Assembly: GCA_037142875.1 (NCBI GenBank)
Contig: JBAWZV010000001.1
Span: 186,001-250,000 of the forward strand
Direction of reading: 5' to 3'
DNA: 64,000 bases
Source of the DNA: PALSA-600 sp037142875
Lineage (GTDB): Bacteria; Actinomycetota; Thermoleophilia; Gaiellales; Gaiellaceae
Part shown: piece by piece, positions 9,350 to 17,411 of the stretch
Position numbering within the stretch: the stretch's first letter is position 1
Layout: the number at the start of each line of letters is the position of its first letter
Position numbers and translations under genes: made by a program
Notes under the pieces: model-generated
Databases searched by the model: none
What the model saw: only the letters and a program-made list of their open reading frames with translations
Told to the model about the DNA's origin: nothing

Positions 9350-9936
9350 CAGACCACCGCCTTTTCTGCCAGGTTCTTCTTGAGCAGGCGCCGGCCACGG
9401 TGGAGCCGCGACATGACAGTGCCTACAGGGATATCGAGGATCTGTGCCGCTTCGGCGTAGGCGAACTCGCCGATGTCGACGAGCACGACGACGTCACGGA
9501 AGTCGTGGGGCACCTCCGCCAACGCCTCGACGACGGCGTTCTGTGAGAGCCGCTCGATCACCTTCTCCTCGTCAGGGTTGTCGTCGGGCATCGTCGAGGC
9601 GAGCTGGTTGTAGAGGAAGTAGTCACCTTCCTCGAGCGGCTGGATGTCGGGCGAGCGCTGCGCCTTGCGGCCTCGGTCGATGTTGAGATTCGTGAGGATC
9701 CGCAGGAGCCAGGCACGAAGGTTCGTTCCCGGCTGGTACTGCTGCCAGGCGCGGAAGGCCCGGCCGTAGGTGTCCTGGACGAGATCCTCGGCCTCCTCGC
9801 GGGAGCTGACAAGCCTCCGCGCAACGCGGAAGACCTGGTCGCTGAGCTCGAGCGCCTCCTCTTCGAACCGAACACGATCACGCGCCACCTCGGCGATCCG
9901 ACGGGTCTCAGCGGCAGTCGGTGTGCCTTCGGTCAT
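9349..9936 (-). CDS. sigR: ECF sigma factor, SigR/SigH-like
   Basis: This 195-residue sigma-70 family protein has region 2 (LVQDTYGRAFRAWQQY, LRAWLLRILTNLNID) and region 4 (DFRDVVVLVDIGEFAYAEAA, GTVMSRLHRGRRLL). The YQPGTNLRAWLLRILTN stretch and the EEGDYFLYNQL linker are characteristic of the SigR/SigH thiol-stress group. It is followed by an overlapping zinc anti-sigma gene. Immediately upstream is a GGAAT-N18-GTT promoter, the consensus read by this sigma group, so positive autoregulation is likely. Confidence 0.92.
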   Translation of the reverse strand: MTEGTPTAAETRRIAEVARDRVRFEEEALELSDQVFRVARRLVSSREEAEDLVQDTYGRAFRAWQQYQPGTNLRAWLLRILTNLNIDRGRKAQRSPDIQPLEEGDYFLYNQLASTMPDDNPDEEKVIERLSQNAVVEALAEVPHDFRDVVVLVDIGEFAYAEAAQILDIPVGTVMSRLHRGRRLLKKNLAEKAVV

Positions 9937-9963
9937 CCGGCGGCCACCCTAGCAACCAGTTCA

Positions 9964-9989
9964 AACGCCGCCCGGGCGCCGAAGATTCC
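9964..9989 (-). promoter_or_regulatory. SigR-type promoter of the sigma/anti-sigma operon
   Basis: On the minus strand GGAAT (9989-9985) is followed by exactly 18 bases and then GTT (9966-9964), about 30 bases before the sigma start. This equals the GGAAT-N18-GTT element used by SigR/SigH-type sigma factors. It implies that the sigma factor transcribes its own operon. Confidence 0.72.
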
Positions 9990-9997
9990 CGGCCGGT

Positions 9998-10219
9998 CTA
10001 GCGTGGGTCGCCCTGCTCGCGGAAACCGCCGCGGGCGATCGCCGCCACGAGCGCGTCCCTCGAGGTCAGCTCATCGTCGTAGGTCACGGTGATGTCGCCG
10101 TTCAACGCAGCGTTCGCCGACTCGAGACCGTCGTGGCCCTTGAGCACGTGGGCGAGCCGGGCAACGCAGCGCTCGCAGCGGATGCCCTTCACCTGGATCG
10201 TCTCGCTGACGCTTGCCAC
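9998..10219 (-). CDS. Heavy-metal-associated (HMA) domain copper-chaperone-like protein
   Basis: This 73-residue single-domain protein has the ferredoxin-like HMA pattern. Its metal site is a variant: the usual G-M-x-C-x-x-C reads KGIRCERCVARL, so the two cysteines are kept while Met is replaced by Ile. The C-terminal half (GDITVTYDDELTSRDALVAAI) fits the second beta-alpha-beta unit. A copper or zinc chaperone role is likely, but no metal ATPase lies in the window. Confidence 0.85.
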   Translation of the reverse strand: MASVSETIQVKGIRCERCVARLAHVLKGHDGLESANAALNGDITVTYDDELTSRDALVAAIARGGFREQGDPR

Positions 10220-10244
10220 CGTCAGTCCAATCTAGCGAACGGCT

Positions 10245-10589
10245 CTACTGAGCCCGGACGCCGTGTACCGGACGCCCGGCTGCGATCCAGGCGTAGTACG
10301 ACGCGCTCGGCCCGTACTCGGAGCGGTAGCCGACGATCCGGGGATTCCTGCCGACGTCTCGCGCTCGAGCCGCGTGCTTGAGCAGGTTGGGGTCGTCGTT
10401 GTCCTGCCAGACGAGAATCATGTGCGCCGCCGTCATGAAGACGGCGACGAAGTCGCAGCCGGCGGCTGGGCACGGGAACGGGTCGGTGCGGACACACCAC
10501 CAGCCCTCACGATCGGTCGAGTCGTCGTCGTCGACGATCTCCTCGTCCTCAACGCGCGTCTCCTCATAGACGATCGTCCCCCGCTCCAC
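10245..10589 (-). CDS. Hypothetical protein with C2H2-like cysteine/histidine cluster
   Basis: I do not recognise this protein of about 114 residues. It has an acidic N-terminal stretch (EDEEIVDDDDST), then WWCVRTDPFPCPAAGCDF and AHMILVW, giving a C-x4-C pair followed by a histidine as in small zinc fingers, and a C-terminal RNPRIVGYRSEYGPSAS segment. The frame continues upstream to an ATG at 10658 that would overlap the peptidase gene by 41 bases; I favour GTG 10589, just after that gene's stop. Coding is supported by a consistent third-position GC bias and the compact domain-like composition. Function is unknown. Confidence 0.55.
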   Translation of the reverse strand: MERGTIVYEETRVEDEEIVDDDDSTDREGWWCVRTDPFPCPAAGCDFVAVFMTAAHMILVWQDNDDPNLLKHAARARDVGRNPRIVGYRSEYGPSASYYAWIAAGRPVHGVRAQ

Positions 10590-10617
10590 AGCTGCACAGG
10601 GTACGCCCAGCAGCCGT

Positions 10618-11310
10618 TCAGCCGCCAGTGAGCACGCGGGGCTCGAGACGGACCTCACCGTCGGGGCCGACGCGGTAGGCCGAAGCGCCAGGACGGCACG
10701 TCACGACCTCGTGGATCTCCGTCCCGATGTAGTGCAGCCCGACGCCGTCGTCGGCAGCGATCCCGGCGGGAAACCCGCCGTCGAGGAGCTCCCTGTAGCG
10801 CGGACGCCGTCGCGCTTCACCGTCGTAGTGCGGGCACGCGCTCCCCGCCAGGAAGCCGAGTCCGTCGCGCATCCCCTCGAGCTGGAGACCAAACGAGTCG
10901 GTCACCCCGGCCTCGAACCAGCAGATCATCCCGGCGCTCGCACCAAAGAGGACGATGCCCGCCTCCCACGCCTCGCGAAGCACCTGGTCGAAGCCGTGGA
11001 CGCGCCAGATCGCAAGCATGTTCGCGGTGTTGCCGCCGCTCACGTCGATCGCATCCTGGGCGAGCGCGAGATCGCGCAGCCCGTCGGGCGGATACGGGAA
11101 GAACGGCAGGTGGGATGCCTCACCGAGCGGCGTGAAGCGCTCGTAGAAGCGCCCGATCACGTCGTCGGAGTCGCCGACGGCAGTCGGGACAAAGAGGACG
11201 CGCGGTCGATCCTTGCCGGTCAGCTCCAGCGCGTGCCGGTACAGACGCAGCGTCTGCTCCTCGCTGTCGCCGCCCCCGCCGAGGGCCAGAATCTGGCGTG
11301 CCGTTGCCAT
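10618..11310 (-). CDS. Type 1 glutamine amidotransferase-like / peptidase S51 family protein
   Basis: This 230-residue protein resembles peptidase E and cyanophycinase relatives (S51). It opens with ILALGGGGD and has DVSGGNTANML and the nucleophile elbow FGASAGMICWF, with Ser as the likely catalytic residue. The IAADDGVGLHYIG segment follows the usual order. It may cleave Asp-X dipeptides or a related compound. The ATG at 11308-11310 starts MATARQILAL; upstream sequence in frame looks untranslated. It diverges from aconitase across 61 bases. Confidence 0.82.
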   Translation of the reverse strand: MATARQILALGGGGDSEEQTLRLYRHALELTGKDRPRVLFVPTAVGDSDDVIGRFYERFTPLGEASHLPFFPYPPDGLRDLALAQDAIDVSGGNTANMLAIWRVHGFDQVLREAWEAGIVLFGASAGMICWFEAGVTDSFGLQLEGMRDGLGFLAGSACPHYDGEARRRPRYRELLDGGFPAGIAADDGVGLHYIGTEIHEVVTCRPGASAYRVGPDGEVRLEPRVLTGG

Positions 11311-11371
11311 CCAGCGAGTGTACGGACACCTCCCCCGGAGGCCTTCGGCGCTGCTCTGCTTGACTTCACGG

Positions 11372-13966
11372 ATGGTCGCGCCATCCACACTCTCAGTCGG
11401 CAGGAAGACGCTTCGCTACTTCTCGATCGCCGAGCTTCAGCCAGAGGTGGACGTTGCGCGCCTGCCAACCACGCTACGGATCCTGCTTGAGAACGTCCTT
11501 CGCACGGGCGATGAGGCAGGGGTGCAGGCGATCGTGGACTGGGACCCGCTTGCCGAGCCGTCGCACGAGATCTCCTTCGCACCGTCCCGTGTGCTCCTCC
11601 AGGACTTCACCGGCGTCCCGGCTGTCGTCGACCTGGCTGCGATGCGCAATGCGATGGCGCAGCTCGGCGGCGATCCGTCGCTGATCAACCCGCTCATCCC
11701 GGCCGAGCTCGTGATCGACCACTCCGTGCAGGTCGACGAGTTCGCCACTCGCTTTGCCTTCGCCCACAACGTCGAGCACGAGGTGCGCCGCAACCGCGAG
11801 CGGTACGGCTTTCTCCGGTGGGGCCAGCGCTCGTTCGACAACTTCAAGGTCGTCCCGCCGGGTACCGGGATCTGCCACCAGGTCAACCTCGAGTTCCTGG
11901 CGCGCGTGGTCGAGGAGCGCGACGGCTTCGCGTTCCCGGACACGGTCGTCGGCACCGACTCGCACACGACGATGATCAACGGCCTGGGCGTGCTCGGCTG
12001 GGGCGTCGGCGGGATCGAGGCGGAGGCCGCGATGCTCGGAGAGCCGCTCTCGATGCTGGTCCCGCAGGTCGTCGGCGTTCGGCTGCGCGGCGTGCTGCGC
12101 GAAGGTGCAACGGCGACCGACCTCGTTCTCACGGTGACCGAGCTGCTGCGCCGCACCGGCGTCGTCGGGAAGCTCGTGGAGTATTTCGGCGACGGCATCG
12201 GTTCGCTCTCGGTTGCCGACCGCGCAACGCTCGGGAACATGTCGCCGGAGTACGGCGCGACCTGCGGCTTCTTCCCGGTCGACGATCTCACGCTCGACTA
12301 CCTGCGGCTCACCGGCCGCTCGGCCGAGCAGGTCGCGCTCGTCGAGGCCTATTGCAAGGCGAACCTCCTCTGGCACGACCCGGCTGGCCATCCGGAGTAC
12401 TCGCAGATTGTGGAGCTCGACCTCGGCAGCGTCGAGCCGTCGATCGCCGGACCGCGGCGTCCACAGGATCGGATTCCGCTCCGGCAGGCAAAGGCAGCGT
12501 TCGCCGATGCGCTCTCGAGCTTCGTCACCGACACGACCCGCGATCGCGGCGCCGCGGATGGCCTCCAGGACGGCTCCGTCGTGATCGCTGCAATCACGTC
12601 GTGTACGAACACGTCGAACCCGCAGGTCATGGTCGCTGCTGGGCTTCTCGCGAAGCGAGCCGTCGAGCTCGGACTCACGAGCCGCCCCTGGGTGAAGACA
12701 TCTCTCGCTCCTGGCTCCCGCGTCGTGACGAAGTACTACGAGCGCGCCGGTCTCCAGGACTACCTCGATCAGCTCGGCTTCAACACGGTCGGATATGGCT
12801 GCACAACGTGCATCGGCAACTCCGGCCCCCTCGAGCCCGCGGTGTCGCAGGCGATCGAGGAGGGCGGGCTCGTCACGTGCGCTGTGCTCTCGGGCAACCG
12901 TAACTTCGAGGCACGGATCCATCCCGAGGTGAAGGCGAACTATCTCGCCTCTCCGCCGCTCGTCGTCGCCTATGCGCTCGCGGGTCGTATGGACATCGAC
13001 TTCGAAACGGAGCCGATCGGAATGAGCTCGACTGGCGACCCGGTCTATCTGCGCGATCTCTGGCCGTCTGCCGCCGAGGTCAACGCAACGATCGCGTCGT
13101 CGGTGACGGGCGAGATGTTCAGCGACGCCTACAGCGACGTGTTCGCCGGAGACGACGCCTGGCGCAGCCTCGAGGTGCCCGACGGCGAGCTCTTCGCCTG
13201 GGAGCCCGCCTCGACCTACGTGCGCCACCCACCGTACTTCGACGGCATGAGCGAGACGCCCGGCGAGGTCACCGACGTCGTCGGCGCCCGCTGCCTCGTC
13301 AGCCTTGGTGACTCGGTGACGACAGATCACATCTCACCCGCAGGATCGATCCGCCCCGACTCCCCCGCTGGCCGCTACCTGGTCGAGCACCGTGTCGAGA
13401 CGGCGGAGTTCAACTCCTACGGCGCACGTCGCGGTAACCACGAGGTGATGGTGCGCGGCACGTTCGCGAACGTCCGGCTCCGCAACCTGCTTGTTCCCGG
13501 CCGCGAAGGCACCTGGACGGTGCACGTTCCCTCCGGCGAGGAGCTGACGATCTACGACGCGGCCGAGCGCTACCGCCTCGATGCCACGCCACTCATCGTC
13601 CTTGCGGGGAAGGAGTACGGCTCGGGCTCATCCCGCGACTGGGCAGCGAAGGGGCCGCTCCTGCTCGGTGTTCGCGCGGTGATCGCCGAGAGCTACGAAC
13701 GGATCCATCGCTCGAACCTGTTGATGATGGGCATCCTGCCCCTCCAGTTCCTCCCCGGCGAAAGTCGAGAGTCCCTCGGCTTGACGGGACGGGAGAAGTT
13801 TGCGGTCACCGGCCTCGACAACGGCGAGTCACGGCAGGTGGCGGTGACGGCCGACGCGCTCAGCTTCGAAGCCGTGCTCCGTCTCGACACGCCTCGCGAG
13901 CGCGAGTTTCTCCGCCACGGCGGCATCCTGCCGTTCGTCGTGCGGCGACTCCTCGCCGGCGCGTAG
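11372..13966 (+). CDS. acnA: Aconitate hydratase A
   Basis: The 864-residue enzyme interconverts citrate and isocitrate in the TCA cycle through a 4Fe-4S cluster. The cluster cysteines are in TSCTNTSNP and YGCTTCIGNSG. Other signatures are VVGTDSHTTMINGLGVLGWG, GDSVTTDHISPAGSI, and GKEYGSGSSRDWAAKG with the swivel-domain arginines and serine. Length is close to AcnA (about 890-900 residues). I chose ATG 11372 because the protein from there aligns with the family start; a longer frame upstream overlaps the divergent gene. It converges on a cytochrome c gene with a 2-base gap. Confidence 0.95.
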   Translation: MVAPSTLSVGRKTLRYFSIAELQPEVDVARLPTTLRILLENVLRTGDEAGVQAIVDWDPLAEPSHEISFAPSRVLLQDFTGVPAVVDLAAMRNAMAQLGGDPSLINPLIPAELVIDHSVQVDEFATRFAFAHNVEHEVRRNRERYGFLRWGQRSFDNFKVVPPGTGICHQVNLEFLARVVEERDGFAFPDTVVGTDSHTTMINGLGVLGWGVGGIEAEAAMLGEPLSMLVPQVVGVRLRGVLREGATATDLVLTVTELLRRTGVVGKLVEYFGDGIGSLSVADRATLGNMSPEYGATCGFFPVDDLTLDYLRLTGRSAEQVALVEAYCKANLLWHDPAGHPEYSQIVELDLGSVEPSIAGPRRPQDRIPLRQAKAAFADALSSFVTDTTRDRGAADGLQDGSVVIAAITSCTNTSNPQVMVAAGLLAKRAVELGLTSRPWVKTSLAPGSRVVTKYYERAGLQDYLDQLGFNTVGYGCTTCIGNSGPLEPAVSQAIEEGGLVTCAVLSGNRNFEARIHPEVKANYLASPPLVVAYALAGRMDIDFETEPIGMSSTGDPVYLRDLWPSAAEVNATIASSVTGEMFSDAYSDVFAGDDAWRSLEVPDGELFAWEPASTYVRHPPYFDGMSETPGEVTDVVGARCLVSLGDSVTTDHISPAGSIRPDSPAGRYLVEHRVETAEFNSYGARRGNHEVMVRGTFANVRLRNLLVPGREGTWTVHVPSGEELTIYDAAERYRLDATPLIVLAGKEYGSGSSRDWAAKGPLLLGVRAVIAESYERIHRSNLLMMGILPLQFLPGESRESLGLTGREKFAVTGLDNGESRQVAVTADALSFEAVLRLDTPREREFLRHGGILPFVVRRLLAGA

Positions 13967-13968
13967 CG

Positions 13969-14316
13969 CTACTTCGCGGTCGTCGGCGCCGACACGAACG
14001 CGGCGACGTCGGCTATCTGCGACGGCGTGAGGATCCCGACGAAGGAGCTCATGTCCGAGCCGCCGACGTTGAGGATCCGGATGACCTTCGCCGCGGTGAC
14101 TTTGAACGTGCCGAGGCTCGGACCCGGCGCGCTACCCTTCGCGACCGTGCCGGCGGCCTTGAACGTGTGGCACTTGCCGCAGTAGAGCTTGAAGATCAGC
14201 TTGCCGTTAGTCGCGTTTGGCTTCGCCGATGAGCCGTGAGCGAGTGCAGACGGAGAGACGGCCGCAGCAGCGGCCGTCAGAAGCAGAACAAGAAGACCGG
14301 AGGATGGGCGGCGCAT
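13969..14316 (-). CDS. Secreted monohaem cytochrome c
   Basis: This 115-residue protein has a signal peptide (about 25 residues ending SALAHG), then one class I cytochrome c domain. The haem motif is YCGKCHTF (C-x2-C-H), and the distal methionine is probably in GGSDMSSF. The C-terminal helix TPSQIADVAAFVSA is typical. It should carry electrons outside the membrane, perhaps towards a haem-copper oxidase such as the one encoded at 39.8-42.3 kb. The start is ATG 14314-14316. It follows a second cytochrome c gene on the same strand. Confidence 0.88.
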   Translation of the reverse strand: MRRPSSGLLVLLLTAAAAAVSPSALAHGSSAKPNATNGKLIFKLYCGKCHTFKAAGTVAKGSAPGPSLGTFKVTAAKVIRILNVGGSDMSSFVGILTPSQIADVAAFVSAPTTAK

Positions 14317-14351
14317 GGTGCTGGAGGCTACCTTCCTCACCAGGAGTCGGT

Positions 14352-14762
14352 CTAGCCGTCCCAGACGTGGGCGCGATAGACGTTCTGCTTCGTCGCAACC
14401 TGGACGAAGTTCGCGACGTCGTGGATCTGCTGCCACGTCATCTTCTTGACGACGTACTCGTGACCGCCGAACTGCTCGGTCACAGCGACGATCGAGAGGT
14501 TCGCGCTGACGCGAAGATCGTTGAAGCTCGGGCCGCCGTCCTGGCCGAGTCCCGTGCCGCCGAAACCGGCAGCGAGAGCGGCGTCGAGAGCGTGGCACTT
14601 ACCACAGAACTGGCGGTAGCCCTTCTTGCCGGCGATCAGCGAGGCGTTCGACGGCTTCACCTCGGCACCCTTGGTCGTCGCTGCCCAGACGTGAGCGGCC
14701 GGCAGCGCAGCGAACGCAGCGGCGAGCGGAACCAGCAGGGAGAGTCGAAGGCGAAGGGACAA
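14352..14762 (-). CDS. Secreted monohaem cytochrome c
   Basis: A cytochrome c domain with FCGKCHALD (C-x2-C-H) follows a hydrophobic export signal (LSLLVPLAAAFAALPAAHVWA). The candidate methionine ligand is in VVKKMTWQQIHDVANF. No ATG or GTG precedes the signal at a sensible distance; TTG 14762 gives a 136-residue protein and is the best candidate start, without a clear ribosome binding site. It lies 35 bases upstream of the other cytochrome gene and diverges from the TPP-riboswitch operon, so its promoter must lie between about 14765 and 14825. Confidence 0.8.
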   Translation of the reverse strand: MSLRLRLSLLVPLAAAFAALPAAHVWAATTKGAEVKPSNASLIAGKKGYRQFCGKCHALDAALAAGFGGTGLGQDGGPSFNDLRVSANLSIVAVTEQFGGHEYVVKKMTWQQIHDVANFVQVATKQNVYRAHVWDG

Positions 14763-14823
14763 GCCGGGAAAACGGTAGCAGGTTGAAACAGGTTCTTGGG
14801 GACAAACCTGGAGGGTAGGCTCA

Positions 14824-14905
14824 AGGTCACCGGGGTGCCTGCTCCTGCCAGGCTGAGATGAGACCCGTCGAACCTGCTCCGGGTCATGCCGGCGAAGGGA
14901 GAGTC
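14824..14905 (+). promoter_or_regulatory. TPP riboswitch (THI element)
   Basis: The segment contains the conserved TPP aptamer blocks in order: CACCGGGGTGCC, GGCTGAGATGAGACCC, GAACCTG, TCCGGGTCATGCCGGCGAA and GGGA. The CTGAGA and CCGGCGAAGGGA elements are the near-invariant parts of the fold. The GAAGGGAG at the 3' end is also the ribosome binding site for the permease TTG at 14909, so ligand binding should hide the site and block translation. Confidence 0.93.
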
Positions 14906-14908
14906 GCG

Positions 14909-16258
14909 TTGACCAATAGACCGAACTGGGGTATTGAGCCAGTCCCCGACCGGCTTCGCGTCCTTGGATTCGTCGACGGCCTGCTCCTCTGGGCGAACCT
15001 CTCGGTGTCGCTGCTCGTGATCGTGGCGGGCGCGTTTCTCGTGTTGCCGCCCGCGGACTACGGACTCGGGCTGTCACTCCCTGACGCGGTCGGAGCCATC
15101 GTCGCGGCGGCGATCGTCGGGAACCTGATGATCGCGATCGGTGGCGCGATCGGGGCCGACGCCCGCGTACCGTCGATGGTGTTGCTGCGCGCCCCGCTCG
15201 GGCGGCGCGGCTCGTACCTGCCGACCGGGCTCAACGTCGCCCAGTGTCTCGGGTGGTCGGTGTTCGAGCTGATCGTGATCGCCACCGGCGCGAGCGCGCT
15301 TTCGCAGCAGGTGTTCGGCGTTGGTGGGGTTGTCTTCTGGAAGATCCTCTTTGGCCTCGTTGCGACCGGGCTCGCGCTGCTCGGTCCGATCGACTTCGTC
15401 CGGACGTACGTGCGGAAGTTCGCAGTCTGGATCGTCGTCGCCTCGCTCATCTATCTCGCCTGGTGGTCGCTCCACGGCCAGCACGCTGGCCGGCTCTGGG
15501 CCCGGCCGGGAGCGCATGGCTTCTGGCCGGGGTTCGATCTCGTGCTCGCGAGCATCGTCTCCTGGACGCCGCTCGTCGCCGACTACACGCGCTTCGCGCG
15601 CAGCCGCGCGGTCGGGTTCTGGAGCACCGGCCTCGGCTACCTGATCCCGACGATCCCGCTCTTCAGCCTCGGGGCGGTCATCGCACTGTCCCGACAGATC
15701 AGCGACGCACCTGCGCTGTTAACGGCGATCGCCGCCGGCGGTGCAGCGAGCGTGATCGCGCTGCTGGCTCTGACCGTCGATGAGTCCGACGAGGCGTTCG
15801 CGAACGTCTACTCCGGCGCGGTGTCGCTCCAGAACCTCCTGCCTCGGGTGCCGCAGCGGCTGCTCGTCACCGCGACCGCGGCGGTTGCCACGGTCGGCGC
15901 GCTCGTCGTCGACCTCCGCAACTATCAGCAGTTCCTCTACCTGCTCGGCTCGTTCTTCGTGCCGCTCTTCGGCGTGCTCCTCGCCGACTGGCTCCTCGCG
16001 GGAAGGCGCTACGACCGGGACGACATCTTCCTCGCGCCTGCCTTCCGGTTTGAGCTCGTCGCTGCCTGGCTTGCAGGGTTCGTGCTCTACCAGTGGCTTG
16101 CGCCTGTTGGCCCGGCCTGGTGGACGCGGATCGTTGCCCATGCGCACCCGCATGCCCTGCCCTGGGGCGGCGCATCGCTACCGAGCCTTGGTGCGGCCTT
16201 CGCCGTGGCGGTACTGGCCCGACTCATCGTTCGGCGATCGGCCTCTACGACGTCGTGA
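14909..16258 (+). CDS. cytX: NCS1-family permease, putative hydroxymethylpyrimidine transporter (CytX type)
   Basis: This 449-residue membrane protein has about 12 hydrophobic segments and the NCS1 (cytosine/purine/thiamine/allantoin permease) pattern: an N-terminal GIEPVPDRLRVLGFVDGLLLW, then DARVPSMVLLRAPLGRRGSY, and VSWTPLVADYTRFAR in the sixth-segment region. Control by a TPP riboswitch directly upstream points to uptake of a thiamine precursor such as HMP, as known for CytX. Start choice is TTG 14909 because the riboswitch supplies its ribosome binding site at 14893-14900. The stop overlaps the next gene start (GTGA). Confidence 0.86.
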   Translation: MTNRPNWGIEPVPDRLRVLGFVDGLLLWANLSVSLLVIVAGAFLVLPPADYGLGLSLPDAVGAIVAAAIVGNLMIAIGGAIGADARVPSMVLLRAPLGRRGSYLPTGLNVAQCLGWSVFELIVIATGASALSQQVFGVGGVVFWKILFGLVATGLALLGPIDFVRTYVRKFAVWIVVASLIYLAWWSLHGQHAGRLWARPGAHGFWPGFDLVLASIVSWTPLVADYTRFARSRAVGFWSTGLGYLIPTIPLFSLGAVIALSRQISDAPALLTAIAAGGAASVIALLALTVDESDEAFANVYSGAVSLQNLLPRVPQRLLVTATAAVATVGALVVDLRNYQQFLYLLGSFFVPLFGVLLADWLLAGRRYDRDDIFLAPAFRFELVAAWLAGFVLYQWLAPVGPAWWTRIVAHAHPHALPWGGASLPSLGAAFAVAVLARLIVRRSASTTS

Positions 16259-17022
16259 TCTCGCTGCTCGGGAACCTCTCGCGGGACTTCATCCCGGGCG
16301 AGCCGCAGCGAGTGGGTGGCGGCCCCTTCCACGCCGCGCGAGCTCTCCGCCGTCTCCGCGTCGAGGCGCGGATCTTCACCCGCTGCGCAACGGTTGACCG
16401 CGATGCACTTCTTCCGCCGCTCGTCGCACTCGGAACACCCGTCACGTTCGTGCCCGGCGTCTCGACGGCAACGTTCCACATGTTCTACGAGGGCGACCGC
16501 AGGACGATGACGGTAGACACGCTCGGCGACACCTGGCTGCCGGACGACCTGCCCGCCTTCCCGGCGGCGACCGGGTGGGTGCACGTCGCGGCGCTCGCCC
16601 GGTCGGACTTTCCGGCCGAGACGCTCACGGTGATCGCGCACGGGCGGAAGGTTCTCCTCGACGGGCAGGGGCTCGTGCGGCCCGCACGGACGGGGGCACT
16701 CGTCCTTGACGGCAACTTCGACGAGGCAGTGCTGGAACACGTCTGGGCGCTCAAGCTGAGCGACGAGGAGGCCGAGGTACTCGGCGACCCTGCGAGTCTC
16801 CCGGTGCGCGAGGTGCTGGTCACGCACGGCTCACGTGGATCGACCGTGTACTACGGCGGGCAGGTCGAGGAGATCGCGGCGCGCAAGGTGCCAGGAGACC
16901 CGACCGGCGCGGGCGACGCATTCTCGATCGCCTACGTCGTGGCTCGAGCGGAGGGCGCGGCCCCGGCAGCGGCCGCCCGGCGGGCAACCGCGATCGTCGG
17001 CGCCGTGCTGGAGGAGCGGTGA
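16255..17022 (+). CDS. PfkB/ribokinase-family kinase
   Basis: This 255-residue protein is short for the family but carries the GGGPFHAARALRRL motif near residue 24 and the C-terminal signature DPTGAGDAFS with the catalytic aspartate. GTG 16255 overlaps the permease stop, so it is translationally coupled and under the same TPP riboswitch. Since HMP and hydroxyethylthiazole kinases belong to this superfamily, a salvage kinase acting on the imported precursor is a reasonable inference; a sugar kinase cannot be excluded. Classical ThiD is not otherwise visible in the window. Confidence 0.78.
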   Translation: MISLLGNLSRDFIPGEPQRVGGGPFHAARALRRLRVEARIFTRCATVDRDALLPPLVALGTPVTFVPGVSTATFHMFYEGDRRTMTVDTLGDTWLPDDLPAFPAATGWVHVAALARSDFPAETLTVIAHGRKVLLDGQGLVRPARTGALVLDGNFDEAVLEHVWALKLSDEEAEVLGDPASLPVREVLVTHGSRGSTVYYGGQVEEIAARKVPGDPTGAGDAFSIAYVVARAEGAAPAAAARRATAIVGAVLEER

Positions 17023-17402
17023 TCGCACTCGTCGCAACCGTCGAGGGCGTCGTCACCGTCGACCTCGAGACGGGCGAGACTGGGCCCGGGACGCCGCTCC
17101 CCGAGCGCCCGCGGCCGACGCTCAACCTCCCTCGCATCGTCGCTGCCGCCGCGGAGGGGTCGACCGTCGTCGCCGTCGTCGAGGCGCGCCCACCGATGCT
17201 CGTCTCGCACGACAGCGGCGCGACGTGGCGGGAGTCCGGACGCGGCCTGCCGCCTGGGTTTGCCGTGGCGATCTCGCCCGACGACCTCGACCTGCTGCTC
17301 TACGCGGCGCGCAACCGGCTCTTCGTGTCACGAAACGGCGGCGTCTTCTGGACGGCGCTGCCCGACGAGCTGCCCGACATCACCGCCGTCAGCTTCGGCT
17401 GA
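17019..17402 (+). CDS. Asp-box (BNR-like) protein of unknown function
   Basis: This 127-residue protein has repeats of the Asp-box type: SHDSGATWRESGRGLP and SRNGGVFWTALPDELP (S-x-D/N-G-G-x-x-W). Such repeats sit in beta-propeller blades, but only about two are present, so it is at most a partial propeller. There is no signal peptide. GTG 17019 overlaps the kinase stop, making it the third coupled gene of the TPP-controlled operon. Its link to thiamine metabolism is not known to me. Confidence 0.65.
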   Translation: MIALVATVEGVVTVDLETGETGPGTPLPERPRPTLNLPRIVAAAAEGSTVVAVVEARPPMLVSHDSGATWRESGRGLPPGFAVAISPDDLDLLLYAARNRLFVSRNGGVFWTALPDELPDITAVSFG

Positions 17403-17411
17403 CGGCGCGAC

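Noticed and set aside
11474..13330. A 618-codon minus-strand frame
   Set aside because: It is antisense to aconitase, has no recognisable domain, and mirrors the aconitase codon bias.
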